Assembly (NCBI RefSeq): GCF_907165205.1
Contig: NC_058193.1
Span: 21,775,521-21,839,520 of the forward strand
Reading direction: 5' to 3'
Length of the DNA stretch: 64,000 nt
Origin: Coccinella septempunctata
Taxonomy: Eukaryota > Arthropoda > Insecta > Coleoptera > Coccinellidae
Shown piece by piece: positions 46,399 to 58,884 of this stretch. The number at the start of each line of letters is the position of its first letter. Within the stretch, counting starts at the first letter, position 1. The notes under the pieces were generated by a model. It was given only the letters and a program-made list of their open reading frames with translations, searched no databases and had not been told where the DNA came from. The translations under genes were made by a program, and so were the position numbers.

Positions 46399-46564
46399 TA
46401 TAATTTAATATCTTGCCAGTAGTAATGGTTTTGAGAAAAAAATATATCATCAAAGGTAGGTACGTAGCGTAAGTCGATTATGCTCGATTTATTTTCCAAG
46501 GTAAATCTTCCCAGTAGTCGCAATATCCTGTTTACATTATAGGGAAACACCATGAAAATTTATT

Positions 46565-46625
46565 TTGATTGCCTTTTATCCCTTTGGAATGTCCGCCCAA
46601 TTTCATTTCTATCGAGTGTTGGTTT
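46565..46625 (+). repeat. Fragment of element E (inverted)
   Basis: GGAATGTCCGCCCAATTTCA matches the reverse strand near 45570 (AGAATGTCTGCGCAGTTTCA). About 60 bp only. Confidence 0.5.
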
Positions 46626-47715
46626 TCTTCTTCCTTCGAAAACAATTAAAATCTGCCAAAAAAGAAAAAATATTACATGAGAGATCCACACTAGTTTTTG
46701 AGAAAGAATCTCACCTTGAATTTTTTCGCAACTATTTATTTATATCTTGTTTACTCGCTCATCTACCTGAAGGCTATTGTGATAGGGAAACACTTGAATA
46801 AGTTAAATAACTGATCCTTTTGAAAATCACGAGCGTGATTCAAATTTAAGGTGCCTTTATTGAATTAAGCTTTTTATTTCCGGTTCTCAACATGGACATT
46901 TCCATTTTCGAGAAATTTATAAATGAGCAGTCCACCCCCAACCAGCCTAAATACCACACTCGAATTCAATCATCGCCGCCATTCGTTCACGTAACAAAGC
47001 AAATGAGAATCGGGGGAAAAAATTATTCCTGCGGAAAAAAATACCGATTCGAAACTTGAAACTCCATCGCGTGAAATATCTCTCCTAAGGACCACACGAC
47101 AAAGCGTGGGCAAAACCATAAATTTCCCTACAATTGTTCCATTAATTACGGTTCCAATAACTCATTTCGTTACAGGGGAAAAAGCGCGGGGGAAAAGGCG
47201 GAATTTAATGGATTCCGCCGAAAACAAAAACGCGAATAAAACGTGAACTTTTCAGCGGGAGCGGTACAATATCGGAGGGCAGGCCCGAAAGAATTCGTCG
47301 CGAAAAAAGTCTTTGAAACGTCCGTAATTGATAACCTGAAACAATACAGGCTCTGCGAGAGATAAGGCATTTGAATCTGCTGAAAAGGCGTGCGTCCCAC
47401 GGAATCTTCACGCAAGAACTCACCCCCTATCCCACCCCCGTTCAATTAGCGTTCATTTCGAGATGGGCAGATCTCATGATTCGAACATTCGAAATGATAA
47501 CTGTTTCTGGACGATTAGACCCGCCAGAGATCGAGCTTTGTTCCCCATCCTCAACGATATTTTCGTTACGGGACTTTTTAAGATAATGTTATCTATTCTT
47601 CCTTCAGAGGACTTCTTTTGTTTCGAGAATCGTCCGGTTCGTTGCATTTTCAATGCGTCTTTCCTGATAATGCTGTATGATCCGTAAAGGCTGATTCATA
47701 ACGTGCCAGGATATA
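46626..47715 (-). other. Intron DNA with a GC-richer unique island
   Basis: 46930-47560 is GC-richer and unique (CATTAATTACGGTTCC near 47150, GCGGGAGCGGTACAATATCG near 47255). Opposing frames up to 91 codons carry no motif. Candidate conserved noncoding DNA. Confidence 0.4.
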
Positions 47716-48105
47716 CAGGGTGTTTTCACCCTTCTCATCAAAATAAGTCGTTTGACCAACCAAGATGGCTAAGATACAACCCCTAGAAGTTCGACAAAAT
47801 GTCATTGAATATCAAGTAGGCGAATGTGGAAGATGACTCCGGCATCGCAAAAACAAAACAAAACATAAACATATGGCTGGACAATGAATGGTTCAGTACC
47901 AAGTTCTTCGGATTAGATGCAACAATTCGGCAATCCTAAGTTTCTATTTTCATTACAACGTAAATATCGAACCTGCCAATATCCTAAACGAAACCACATG
48001 GTCGAATCAGGAGTTTTTTCCCACTGCTTTGCGATAATTCAGCTAACAAACGGTCTAGGGTCGTATTAGGATCTATATCAGTAATGATTTTCAATGTTTT
48101 GCCAA
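47716..48105 (-). mobile_element. CAGGGTG family B, partly deleted inverted copy
   Basis: The end CAGGGTGTTTTCACCC is followed by AGATACAACCCCTAGAAGTT, GATGACTCCGGCATCGCAAA and CATGGTCGAATCAGG. It then runs into the reverse of the DPNTTLDRLLAEL-coding stretch and ends near 48105. An internal deletion joins GGATTAGATGCA to CAATTCGGCAATCC. Confidence 0.7.
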
Positions 48106-48232
48106 CTTGCCAAATCCAGGTGCATCCGATTGGATTAACCAGTAAGTAGACGGGAAAATATATGGAGAAAACGGTGTATGTGGTAAAATGTTTCACTTGA
48201 AGATTGAATATTTTTTTGAACTTATGAGATTT

Positions 48233-48358
48233 ACGACCGGTTTCATAATGAAACCTAAAGTCACTTTAATTTTAAAGCTTCCTTCAACTCTACTAAAATA
48301 ACACTAAAGGAAGCTTTAAGCTTAAAGTGATTTTAAATTGGATTATGAGACCGGACGT
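48233..48358. repeat. 126-bp inverted repeat
   Basis: ACGACCGGTTTCATAATG and its partner CATTATGAGACCGG-type sequence on the other strand enclose paired AAAGTCACTTTAA / TTAAAGTGATTTT and AAAGCTTCCTT / AAGGAAGCTTT segments. The ends resemble the GGTTTCATAA of family G. Probable small MITE. Confidence 0.6.
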
Positions 48359-49397
48359 AAAGGCCTTTCAAGGTCACACTGTTCAGTTCAGAGATACTGA
48401 ATTGCTTTGCTTTTGACTGATTCCTATGGATTTGAATTGCATGGAAATTACTTGTTCCGTCAGTATGCATGATTTGCAAGCGCCCCTAGCATTTGACTCA
48501 GGTCTGCATTAGAGTTTCGACGAATCAGAGAAAGGCTCGTCAGAATAAATTTCACAAATCTGAAAGTTCAAAACATAAAAAAAAAGTTTTTGATTAAGTG
48601 GTAGGTACAGTTATGGAAAATTTTTTCATGTTTTTGTTTTCATAATCTTCAAGATTGAAGATATGACGAAAATATTCATGTTTGCCCGAAGAATATCAAA
48701 CTATCGAATAAAACATCATTATGTGATGGACCGAAAGTAAAATATACAGTAAATTTTAGTTTTCCGAATGCCTTTTCTATTGGGCAAAACAATAACTAGA
48801 AAATTATCATCCATAACCGTTATATCAACTCACAGTCGGATATGGAGGAAAGACAACGAGAGAAAGGATTTCCTAGAGCCCTATTGCCCAATTCCCATGT
48901 CACGGGCTGATCCACGTTTCACCGTATAACGTGTAACCGGTGACAGACGACGTTACCTACAAATTGATGTCGAGTAATGAAGCCTATAAGAAGCTTACAG
49001 AATCAAAGGAAAGTATGGGTCTGAGGTCTGACGGAATAGGACTATTTTTTGCATGGTGTTAGTCAGAGGTGGATTGTTTAACCCTGGCAACTGAAAATGT
49101 TAGGTTCAGGTAAAAGTAGTAACCTATATTAAGTCTTTTTAAGATAATGTAACATAAACTTATTACTTATTGAATTGACGAAGAAACTTTGGTTTTATAC
49201 GGAAATTCAACGGAAAATTCTGATGGTGGTATTTTAGAATCAACTGCAACGTCTAGCATTCGTATCTCAATAACGTTATTCTGAAATAAAATTGCAACGT
49301 TTTATTTTTTGCCTTTCTAATAAATAATAAATAAATAAAAATAATAGTAGCGTCACTTGACTTTTTATGGAGTTTTATCCACGCAACTGTGTTTAAA
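48359..49397. other. Unique intron DNA with a family H scrap
   Basis: AACGTCTAGCATTCGTATCT at 49249-49268 matches 43587-43606, a fragment of family H. Otherwise nothing recognised. Confidence 0.4.
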
Positions 49398-50226
49398 CAG
49401 GGTGTATTTGAAGGCATCAGAAGGTAGAACTGATCAAAATGAAGAAATCACCTATACAAAACATTCAAAATGACAATGTTGAAAAAAAATGACTATAGAA
49501 GTAGATCCGAATACGACCCTAGACCGTTTGTTAGCTGAATTAAAGAAAGCAGAGCCAGTGGGAAAAAACTTATCTTCTGATCCGACCATGTGGTATCCTA
49601 TAGGATATTAGGATATTGGCTCGTTCGATATTTACGTGGTAAACTTAGGATTGCCGAATTGTTCTCATTATTTTTCAGTAACTTACCCGATTTTATGAAA
49701 TGGCTCATTTCGATACCAACTGATAGAAGAGATTCAGGACACAAGTGTAAAAAATAGAATAATACCTCAAAATTTCACCAATAAAATTCCTCCAAATTAT
49801 TCAAGAATTTTTTCACAATGGGCATCACAATCTTCTTGTTCGAACATTCCAACAATCGTCGTAAAAATCGGATGAAATGGGGAAACTTCATAGCGCTTTT
49901 TCAACATAACTAACATAAGCACTTTCAAGAAACTGCCTCGATTTACAAAATTTTTTTTTACCTCAAACTTCACGATACAACAATTATGATTCTCTTAAAA
50001 GTGACCTGATGCATCTAATCCGATGAACTTGGTTCATTGTCCATGTTTTGTTTCGTTTTTGCAATGCCGGAGTCACCTTAAACAGTCCCGTACTTGAAAT
50101 TCAATGAAATTTTGTCGAACTTCTAGGGGTTGTATCTCAGCCATCTTGGATATTTTATACAGACAATTTTTGGTTATTTTGATGAGTTCTACCTTCTGTC
50201 CAAAAAAAGCCTCACCTTTGAAAACG
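49398..50226 (+). mobile_element. CAGGGTG family B, longest copy (about 829 bp)
   Basis: The left end is CAGGGTGTATTTGAAGGCAT. The right end GCCTCACCTTTGAAAAC has lost its CACCCTG tip. It contains a 40-codon frame from 49482, MTIEVDPNTTLDRLLAELKK and AEPVGKNLSSDPTMW, shared in part with other copies. The rest follows the B order given for 29688-30456 and includes the segment deleted there (CGGAGTCACC, TTGTATCTCAGCCATCTTGG). Confidence 0.75.
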
Positions 50227-51987
50227 TATCATATCCCATCAACGCAATTAAAATAAGATTTCTTCACAAGGAAGAATGTTGTTTCTATTATTGAGAATTT
50301 TCTGGTCAAAAACCCTCACCGCTTATGGAAATGCTCATTCGGGAAAAGATAAATCTGGTGATTAGCTTTTGCGAAATTTTACAACGAAGTAGATATGTTG
50401 AAATAATGAATTTTATATACTTTGCATGATGCTTAAAATTGAGAGTTTCCTTAGAAAAACTTGGAATAATATCGTCCATCGAGTAATCAAACCAGAGTTC
50501 GAATAGGATATGGAATTCAATCTGCCATTTTCCTAAGGAGAAAGGGACAGAAGGTCGGGGTTACAATATAACCTGTGAGAAGACTAAATGGAAAAAAGAG
50601 CTTATATAAACATTCATTTTCAATTCCAGTTAGTGGGTGGGGAGTTTTTCAGCTCGGCGCTCTGCAATATTGCTTTCGTCATCTAACGACTTTGAGTAGA
50701 GTCGTTCCAACGGCCACAATGAAAAGAAGCGAGGACAGGAAGCGATTAATAATTCCTGAACGTTTCAATTAGCAGAATGAAGACAGAGCTCTTTTTTCCC
50801 AAGGACGAAGACCGCAGTTCTACGAGATACTGACTTCGAAGCGTTTGGGTCACTCATTAATTCCCGTGCAGAAATTGAAATCGGTGAGGGAGGCGAGGCG
50901 GAAGTTCAAAGAGAAATGGCCAGGATTTGGTAACGATGAAAAAAATTGAGAGATTCGTTATAAGATTTGGGTTTCATCATTTTCAATTCCGAAAAATTGG
51001 TGGAGGATATTGCGTTTCTGCAATTAATCACGGTTTTGTGGATTATAAGAATAATCAACTCATTCAAATAAAGGAAACTGAGTACAACTAACATAATAAT
51101 TACGTCTACAAAAATCAATGATATCATGAGAATTTCTTCAATGAAACAATTACAGGTTCAGGTTTTTTGAATTTTTAACAGTGATGGTCAGTCTCGATAT
51201 AGAATATCAATTTTCATAGTTCGATATCCTACGTTATGGCCAATGCTGTTGAACGCTCGTTAGGCCTAGAGAGTATTTAAATATTTCATTGTGTTTTTTA
51301 TGAAATTTGTGATCTGCAATGTTTTTATTATTATTGTCTGTATATTATAATCTGTAAGTAAAAAGAAAATTTTCTGACGTTTACCAGACGAAAATGTGAA
51401 CAAATATACGTTTGTCGACAATTTTTGCGAATAACTTAACCCGGGTTTAATGAAGCTGTATAGTATTGTTGATTCACCTTTGTTTTTTGTCATTGTTTAG
51501 CACTGTAAGACTTTGATAATTGAAAAGAAGATAAGAAACACTCCTCTGTGGTTTCTGTTGTGTTGAGTTGACGTTGACACTTGTCGCGTTTGACTTTCTT
51601 TCTGGAAATTTCTTTTAAGAACTGACGGATTGCCCTGACTTGAATGTTTGAATGCTTGAACGTTGGGCTAATTGAGATGAGTTTACTTTTATTGACTGAT
51701 TCTTTGCAAATAGATTGACTTGATGACTTTTTTGTGTTGGTCATGTGATTTCATGAAACCAATTTGTAAGTCCTGTTTTTTCAGTGAATTTGAACATCTT
51801 ATTATCCAGGTAACTCACAGTTTTTATTATTTTTCGTTTTTTAGTTCTTCATGGTTTTTGAATATGGCGAATGAAGAAACATGTTAAACCCAGATAAATA
51901 AAATAATGTTCCGCATTTTCGAGGAGTTTAAGTATTTATTTCCTCCTATTAATTGATAACTTCGTTATGGGTTTCTACGAATTGTTA
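50227..51987 (-). other. Unique intron DNA, no gene
   Basis: Mostly AT-rich. 50600-50940 is slightly GC-richer. The 84-codon minus frame at 51490-51744 is Lys/Ser-rich without a motif. Confidence 0.4.
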
Positions 51988-52234
51988 ATAAAGCTTAATC
52001 AGGGAATCAACGCTTGATTGACGAATAGACGTCAATTTGTTTTCAATCGATAATTCTCTCATGATCATTCAGAATATCATTCTCGCATCAAATTATGATG
52101 TTCATACGTCCATTCAATTATTCTCAATTGCTACTTTTTCAATATGTTCAGAAATGAAAAAGTTTCAGTGATTTCGTTTCAGAAACCAAGTGACTGTCAA
52201 ATCGTTGATCAAAGTTTTGTGAACCCGCTGTTAG
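51988..52234 (-). mobile_element. MITE family G, inverted copy
   Basis: AGGGAATCAACGCTTGATTG at the left and CCCGCTGTTAG at the right. GTCAATTTGTTTTCAATCGA and GTGACTGTCAAATCGTTGAT match 31891-32161 inverted. The extreme left tip is lost. Confidence 0.65.
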
Positions 52235-52394
52235 TGTAGTACTTTTGGCCTGGGTATTTATGAAATTTATTTCATTATTGTTTCCTTTTTAAGGCTAATC
52301 GGCTCAAAAATGTAGATCCTCTAACCTGCTAGTACCTGAACAATGGTAGGCAAAAATCATTTTATGGCGGCACAGTTGATTGAAATTGGACTGT

Positions 52395-52725
52395 AAAACC
52401 ACTACACACATACTTTCTGAGTCATTTCAACTTACTGTTTTCATACGAAAAAACAAAACTTCATGTTAAAGCTCAGCAAATAAACCTGTTGGAAAAAATC
52501 ATAGTACGACACTAGATTGCTATCAAAAAAGTGTATCAATAAAATTTTCGTTTCAACATCTTCGAACAAACAGAAACGGAGATCATGACCTAAGTTGAAA
52601 TCTCCTAAATTTCAGTTTTGGATTATAACTGGAAAACCAAAAAAGACGCCAGTAATGTGCCATTCATTTTTTATCGATCTGGGATAAGAAGTATTTCGGG
52701 TATCATCAATTTTGCCTACCCAACC
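52395..52725 (+). mobile_element. Foldback element A, half copy
   Basis: Only the right arm is present: TGTTAAAGCTCAGCAAATAA, ATTGCTATCAAAAAAGTGT, AACAGAAACGGAGATCATGA, ending ATCAATTTTGCCTACCC. Diverged from the other copies. Confidence 0.6.
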
Positions 52726-53818
52726 CAATAGACGAAAAAGTCTCTCTTATGAGTCTCTCAGTGCACTATGTTCGTATTATTTCGATTTTGCAAAAGAGCG
52801 ATGAACTTTCACCCCTGGTTGATGTCCTTATTGGGTCATTCAAACGTACTTCCTGCCCATTGAACTCAGGAAAAAAAGAGTTTTTCCGGCCTCCGATAAA
52901 TATTCTAATTCCCAAAAGAAAAGAGCAGCGAGTTGGATATTTTTGGGGTGGTTTTTGTTGAGTTCGTTAGTAGGTGAAATGTGGTCGATGATTTCGGAAA
53001 TATGGGCATCTTCCTATATTTTTGTCGATTATCAAAAGGCAGTAGATTATTGAAGAATATCGATACAAACTCATGCAAATTTTTGTTGAGGAAATATCAC
53101 TGGATCAAATGGTTATTGAAATATGAGACAATCAGTTTAAAATCAGTCAATCAATCCATGAATTTGATATTGATAGACTCACATCAAATAAGACTATCCC
53201 TATTCTGTTACAGACTTATTGATACCCACAACACCCCTTTTCGAATGGCATATAGGCGGCTTTCTTGTTCGTGGGTCACACCTCAAGCGTTTCCCCAAAT
53301 GGGATGGTCGACCTTTCATCGATAATTCAAGCGATGAATGGTGAGGACAGTTCCCGGACTTCTGCGAAAAAACAAATAATTTGTTTTGTTCGACACAGGC
53401 GGATCGGCCCAATGTTTCATCCCGTAGGCCCTTCCGAGGCCATTTTTCTCATGGAAGTGTCCCTAATTTCCGTTTTAATAAATAAATCCGTAAGTTATGG
53501 GCTTCGCCTGTACCCCACATTGACAAACTGGGCATGTAGGTGAATTCGAGCTCCCTATTTCAAACCCTCCACGCATAAGCACCCTCCGAATATACTGCGT
53601 GGGTACTTTGCGGAAATCGATATATTTCGGAACTTTGACGTCATTGTTTGGAGCCCAAACTTTGGCAATACAAGGAGCTGGAATCGGAGAAATTTGAATA
53701 TTTCCTCATTGCCGAATTTTTATTGCTTATCCCTAACGCAACGTAATGGAGATGCAGTATTTTGAAGGAAATTTGATATAGTTGGGGAGAACAAGAGGGA
53801 AATTCGGCATTTATTTCA
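52726..53818 (-). other. Intron DNA, no gene
   Basis: A GC-richer part at 53200-53560 gives opposing frames of 70-114 codons with no motif. Nothing else recognised. Confidence 0.4.
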
Positions 53819-55800
53819 GTGTGTCAGATTGATATAGGGGGTGATACCTTGGACCTTGTATTTCTACCAAAAGTTAGACCTGTATATAATGGGAATTTTC
53901 TAATACAGCTTGTCAGAATAGTAGAAAAAACGATCATTGTACCTACAGGATAAGCAAAATCGGTGATACCTGAACTACAACCTTTCAACCCAACGAGATA
54001 GAAAAAAATGAATGTACCATTCATGTCGTCTTTTTTCGAGAAACTAATAATGCCATCAACTGCATTCCTCTATCTTCTTTTGTTTTTGAGTTATAGGCCA
54101 AAATTTAAATTTGGACGATTTAAACTTTGGTCATTATCTCCGTTTCTGTTTGTGCTAGGATGTTGAAATGAAGATATTATACAGACACTTTTTTGATAGC
54201 AATCCAGTGGCGTGTTATGATTTCTTCCTACAGGTTTATTTGTTGAGCTATAACATAAAGTTGTGTTTTTTCTTATGAAAACAGTAATTTTAAATGACTT
54301 AGAAAGAATCGCCATTTTTTTACCGTTCCAGAAATACATCATGACATCACCCTTAGTCTTTCTAAGTCACTTTAAACTACTGTTTTCTTAAGAAAAAATA
54401 CATCTCTATGTTATAGCTCAGCAAATATTTCAACATCCTAGCTTAAACAGAAACGGAGATGATGACCAAAGTTGAAATTATAATTTTGACCTATAACTCG
54501 AAATCAAAAATAGATAGAGTAATGCAGTTGATGGCATTATTAGTTAGTTAGTGCCATGCATTTACCTCTATCTCGTTATGTTGAAAATGTTGTAATTCAG
54601 GTATCACCAATTTTGCCCATCCTGTACATACTTGATCTTGACAGATTAGGATATATGTGCTTAATTACATGTTGAAAAGTATATCTTCTCCTAATCTGAC
54701 AATTTAAGCGGGACGAAAATGTGTGGGAGGGCGCCAAACTTAAAAAAAAAAACAAAAAAAAACGTCAAGTGTACATTCTCGAACGCGGTATCTTTTTTTT
54801 TATTTTGTAGCTAATGATTCAGGAAAAACGGAATCATATAATCTGACAGTTTCAGCAAGCCGAAACAATACAAATTTGCCATGAAGATCACAAAAATCAG
54901 TTTGTTTGAATTATCTCCTCTGTTGGGTTTCAAATTATTTTCGCATTCATATAAAATTTCTAGAACAAAACATTTTCTACAAATTTTGTCGAAACCAATT
55001 CTTTCTATGTTTGAACGTTTTTGAGATATATGGCGATGAGTGTACCTTAGACTGGGTCTTACATTTACATTGACCATTGTCTTTAGCATGTGTGGCTAAG
55101 CTCCTTATCGCTCTCTTACTCGATAACGGTTGAGAGTATGTAAAATTATTTCAGAAAAAAGGTGTAAAGAATTTTATTATCTACAACTTTCATAATGAAT
55201 ATAGACACCATTGGAGGTACAGGAAAGGAGATCTTTTGAAAAAATGCTTTGTTATCATCTACAAACTGTCAGATTAAGAAAACCCCTCCTGATTAGTGTC
55301 AGATTAATGGGTCAACACGTCTGCAACACCGAGATTTACCATCTGTATGAAAATCTGACACGATCGAGTATGTACAACTAACGATTTTCAAATCACCGCT
55401 GTGACCTTGCGTCACGTCCGAATTTTCAGCCACATAAAAAGTAGCTTCCTTTGGGGTCCAATTAACATATCCTCTAAAAATCTGACACGTTCGAAAACAT
55501 TTTTTTTACTATTCCCAACTCTCTCGTATGGCCAGCCCCTCCACGCAAACTGTCAGATTAACATGAATTTATTATCAGAGACACGTAGGGTATATACAGT
55601 ATCTTAATCTGACACGCTCGAGTATGCACACCAGACGATTTTTTTACATGTTTGAAAACCTGAAGACGCTTTCCCCACCGCTGAAATTGCATACTACATA
55701 GAACCTTTTTTCCTTTCCACCATATAATCTTCAAAATCCACTAGGTCTCCACGACGCTCCAGTAAATCCCGATTTAGCATCGTCAGCTCCCCAACTAATA
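53819..55800 (-). mobile_element. Composite repeat K, copy 3 (reversed, most complete)
   Basis: This copy spans from a GTGTCAGATTGATATAGG end to GCATCGTCAGCTCCCC. It lacks element A at the site used in copies 1 and 2: the uninterrupted sequence is GGCGATGAGTGTACC and TTAGACTGGGTC near 55035-55060. It carries another A copy (53946-54624) at a TGTACATAC module that is uninterrupted near 16805 in copy 2. AATCTGACACG modules occur near 55368, 55483 and 55606. No coding capacity. Confidence 0.65.
53946..54624 (+). mobile_element. Foldback element A, copy 5 (679 bp)
   Basis: The ends are CAGGATAAGCAAAATCGGTG and CACCAATTTTGCCCATCCTG, with TA on both sides. It is a full-length imperfect hairpin with its turn near 54330. 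Part of the right arm after TCAGCAAATA is deleted. Confidence 0.75.
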
Positions 55801-57850
55801 GCATCAGCGCCATCACACTTTGCTATGTTCTCTGATCAAGGACAGTTTGACCCTGCCAAAAATTTATCAACTCAATAAGATCGGTACGTTTCTTCAAACG
55901 CTCCTCTATCAGTACCTACTTCTCTCTGAGTTGAATCTCTGATTGCTGCTACCAGTGGTTCAGTGGATCAATCAAATTATCAGAATCGAATTAAATGATT
56001 TCTCCTCAATTTTTGGACAAATGCAGCAATATGGCGAAAGCGCACGGTTTATATAATTTCACAAGGAGGTATAACTTCAATGTCTAATTCTTACTCAGTA
56101 TCGGGTTGTCGGGATGGGCAAAAAAGCATCATTCCTGAATTATCCAAATGCAACAACGGCTTTCAGGATATGAAAGCGTCGGATGTATAAAACGGCCGCG
56201 GGAGGATAAGGATGGAACGTAGAATAATTTGCTTCTTCGCGCTTCTGCTGTTTTGTGAAATGTGCGCGTGGAAAGGGGGATATATTTCCTTCGAAACGAC
56301 GTCGCTTTTGACTTTATGATCTCTTTTGAAGCAACAACAAGCTACGGGATGAAGAGAAAAACGAACGCGTTCGAGGTATCTCGAGAGGGAGGATCGGCAG
56401 GCGCCTGGTGCAGTGAAGCGCAAGCTTTGCGAGGTACAAATACGGAGGCATTCCCTTTATACCACGGCTGACATGCTAATTTTTCTGCGATAACATTTTC
56501 TTCAACGTAGGAGTTTTTCCAATGACGCACGCCACCCGAGGAAGAGCGAAATAGAACAATAAATCTTTCGGATTGTTTCGATGCATGTAATATCTACGGT
56601 ATGAATTCTGAATAAAGGGGAAAAAATTAATCATTCGAAATGATGCGAGTTATGAGATTATTCAGTTTAGTAAGTCTTAAAAAAATTCTACACAATTAGA
56701 TAATGTTAATGTTCAAGAATGCTTCCTATCTTCCAGAATACAAAGATCGAGAGCTCGCTAGAATATAACTATCCAAAATTCCATTAATTACAGCCCAAAA
56801 ATAAGCTGAAAGTTGAAAGATGAATAAGATTCTAAAACAATTTACCACCTTATATGCAAATGAGCAAAGTCTCAAAAATTTTGGTCGATATTAGATGGAG
56901 AAGCATCTTATGAAAGTAGAAAATGATCGCCCTAGGTAAGGTAAGTGAATAATAAAAGAAATTAATTCGAATAAATAACGCCCACTGATTTAAAATCTAA
57001 AAATTTGACGATCTGAATCAAACTAGCAAACCACTCAAAGTGTCAACAGAAATACCATTTCGTCGAACAGCGCATTTTCAATTTTTATAAAGTGTTCCAC
57101 CAAAAATTGATCGAATAGTTCCTGACACAACCTTAAATCGTCTGTGATTTGAATAGCAGGAATGCAAAATGGTGTAGGAAAAAGTGTTTCTCTTGACCAC
57201 AAGAATCAACTTTTAAGATATGGGAGTATACTCCATTCACTCTTATATTAGCACTCGGTTTTCCATGTAAATTTGACACATTCCACTCTGTATAGTACGA
57301 AAATGTGGGGTTATGACGCTTGTCAAAACATTTTTGGGTTTTAAATCAGCGGTATGTTGTCCGTTCTACGTAAAAGTCGAAAATATGTGACGAACATAAT
57401 TGATGTTTATACAAACTGATTGGAAGCATACCAAATCTGGTTATTTGCATGGATAATACAAGATATCAGTTTTTAAATATACGTTATTATTTTTGCTATG
57501 GGAGAAAATTGAATTATTGACACATAATATGCAGTAACTTGAAGAGAGTTATTCTTTGGCTAAAGGTTGAATACGTTACATCGGTTGTAGATTCCAAAAA
57601 AATCAACTCGAAGATAAAAGGCATATCATATCTAACAGTGGTTAGGAATGGGTATCTCTTGAAGGAATCAACGGATGATTATGATAATGTTGAATTCTTT
57701 AACAAAAATCATCATACATCAATGGAAGTCAAAAGAAATAGAGGAAGTTTCAAGGCAAGAGCAACTAAACCTTTAAACAAAAATTTCACATGAATTCACA
57801 ATTAACAGGACAACAGGCTCGTATTAAAGGCTGTTTATTTTCAATACTTT
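55801..57850. other. Unique intron DNA, no gene
   Basis: 56160-56540 is GC-richer with short opposing frames lacking motifs. A lone CACTCTGTATAG near 57284 may be a decayed foldback terminus. The 84-codon frame at 57539-57793 is Lys/Asn-rich and unrecognised. Confidence 0.4.
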
Positions 57851-58641
57851 AGAATAGAATAGAATAGAATAGAGTTTATTCAGCAACGCATTACAGATAA
57901 ACCCGAAATTACAGCTGTGGAGTATTCACTCGGAGGTGAACGACTGTGTACAGCAAAAAATAAATCTTATTCTATACGGTTATGAACAAATCAACAATAA
58001 TTTTGTCATTATTTTTCCTTTTTTTTTTTTTTTAATATTAATACCTAACTGATATAAATTACGTTTATTTATGATTATGATAAAAAAAAAAAAAAACTTT
58101 GACTTTATTTGGTGCCTTGACTCGTTATAAGATATATTTGTCTGAGTTAGTGATTTTTCACGTGAATTTTTCCTCTTTCCTTTCCATTTTCTCGTCTTAA
58201 TCGGTTTTATTATCCTCTTCGGCTTCAATCATCCGGTCCTGGAATTTATCATATTGTTTATGAAATCTCGATTTCCTTCAATCATCCATCTCTTTACATC
58301 TTCACTGAATTTAGATTTATTTTTGTTTTTTTTTATATCTTCCGGTATAACGGAGTATATTCTTGGAGCTAAATATGAACTACATACCTCTGTCCAATTC
58401 TTTTTTCTGCTCTCTTTGTTTTGTAGTTATTTTCTTCTGCTCTAGTTGGGTATTTATGTTCTCTCTTTGTGATGGAAATTTTATTTTTCTGAATATTGAT
58501 GAGAATTCTGTGAGCAAAGATTAATCTTAAGTCAAGTGCTTTAGATATCTGGAATATTTTCTCGCTAGAGAATGTGATTCTTTTTCCGTACATAACTTTT
58601 AGTATACATTTTTGTAGTGTATCAATACTTTGATAATACAA
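57851..58641 (-). pseudogene. LINE RT C-terminus and 3' UTR with pentanucleotide tail
   Basis: On the minus strand from 58641: DTLQKCILKVMYGKRITF, KIFQISKALDLRLIFAHRIL, INIQKNKIS, HKYPTRAEENNYKTKRAEK. A one-base shift near 58385 follows, then SYLAPRIYSVIPEDIKKNK, VKRWMIEGNRDFINNMI and a stop at 58229-58231. This is the C-terminal end common to jockey/CR1-like polyproteins. About 350 bp of AT-rich 3' UTR follow, ending TGCTGAATAAACTC plus an ATTCT repeat (57851-57874), the usual microsatellite tail. 5'-truncated and frameshifted. Confidence 0.85.
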
Positions 58642-58884
58642 ATAATTATATGTTTATTGATCCCTTAACACATTTACAATGTATAGGACAGTCAAATGAG
58701 AAATAGACAAATTAATTTTCTGGAACTAATTCTACGATGACATTCATCGAAAATTATGTAGTAACTTTCCGCATTCGTTCAAAATGCGGAAGGAAATTTT
58801 TTGTCACAATCTTTAATTTTGATTAAAGAAAATTTTCAGCTAAAATATAAGTCGTTCAGATTCAGATGAAATATTATATAAATT
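58642..58884. other. Short unique spacer
   Basis: Nothing recognised. An AATT at 58881-58884 is the left target copy of the next element. Confidence 0.4.

Noticed and set aside
57851..58096. ATTCT repeats and poly-T/poly-A runs as CRISPR or telomeric repeats
   Set aside because: Simple sequence at the 3' end and in the UTR of a LINE; no spacers and wrong unit for telomeres.
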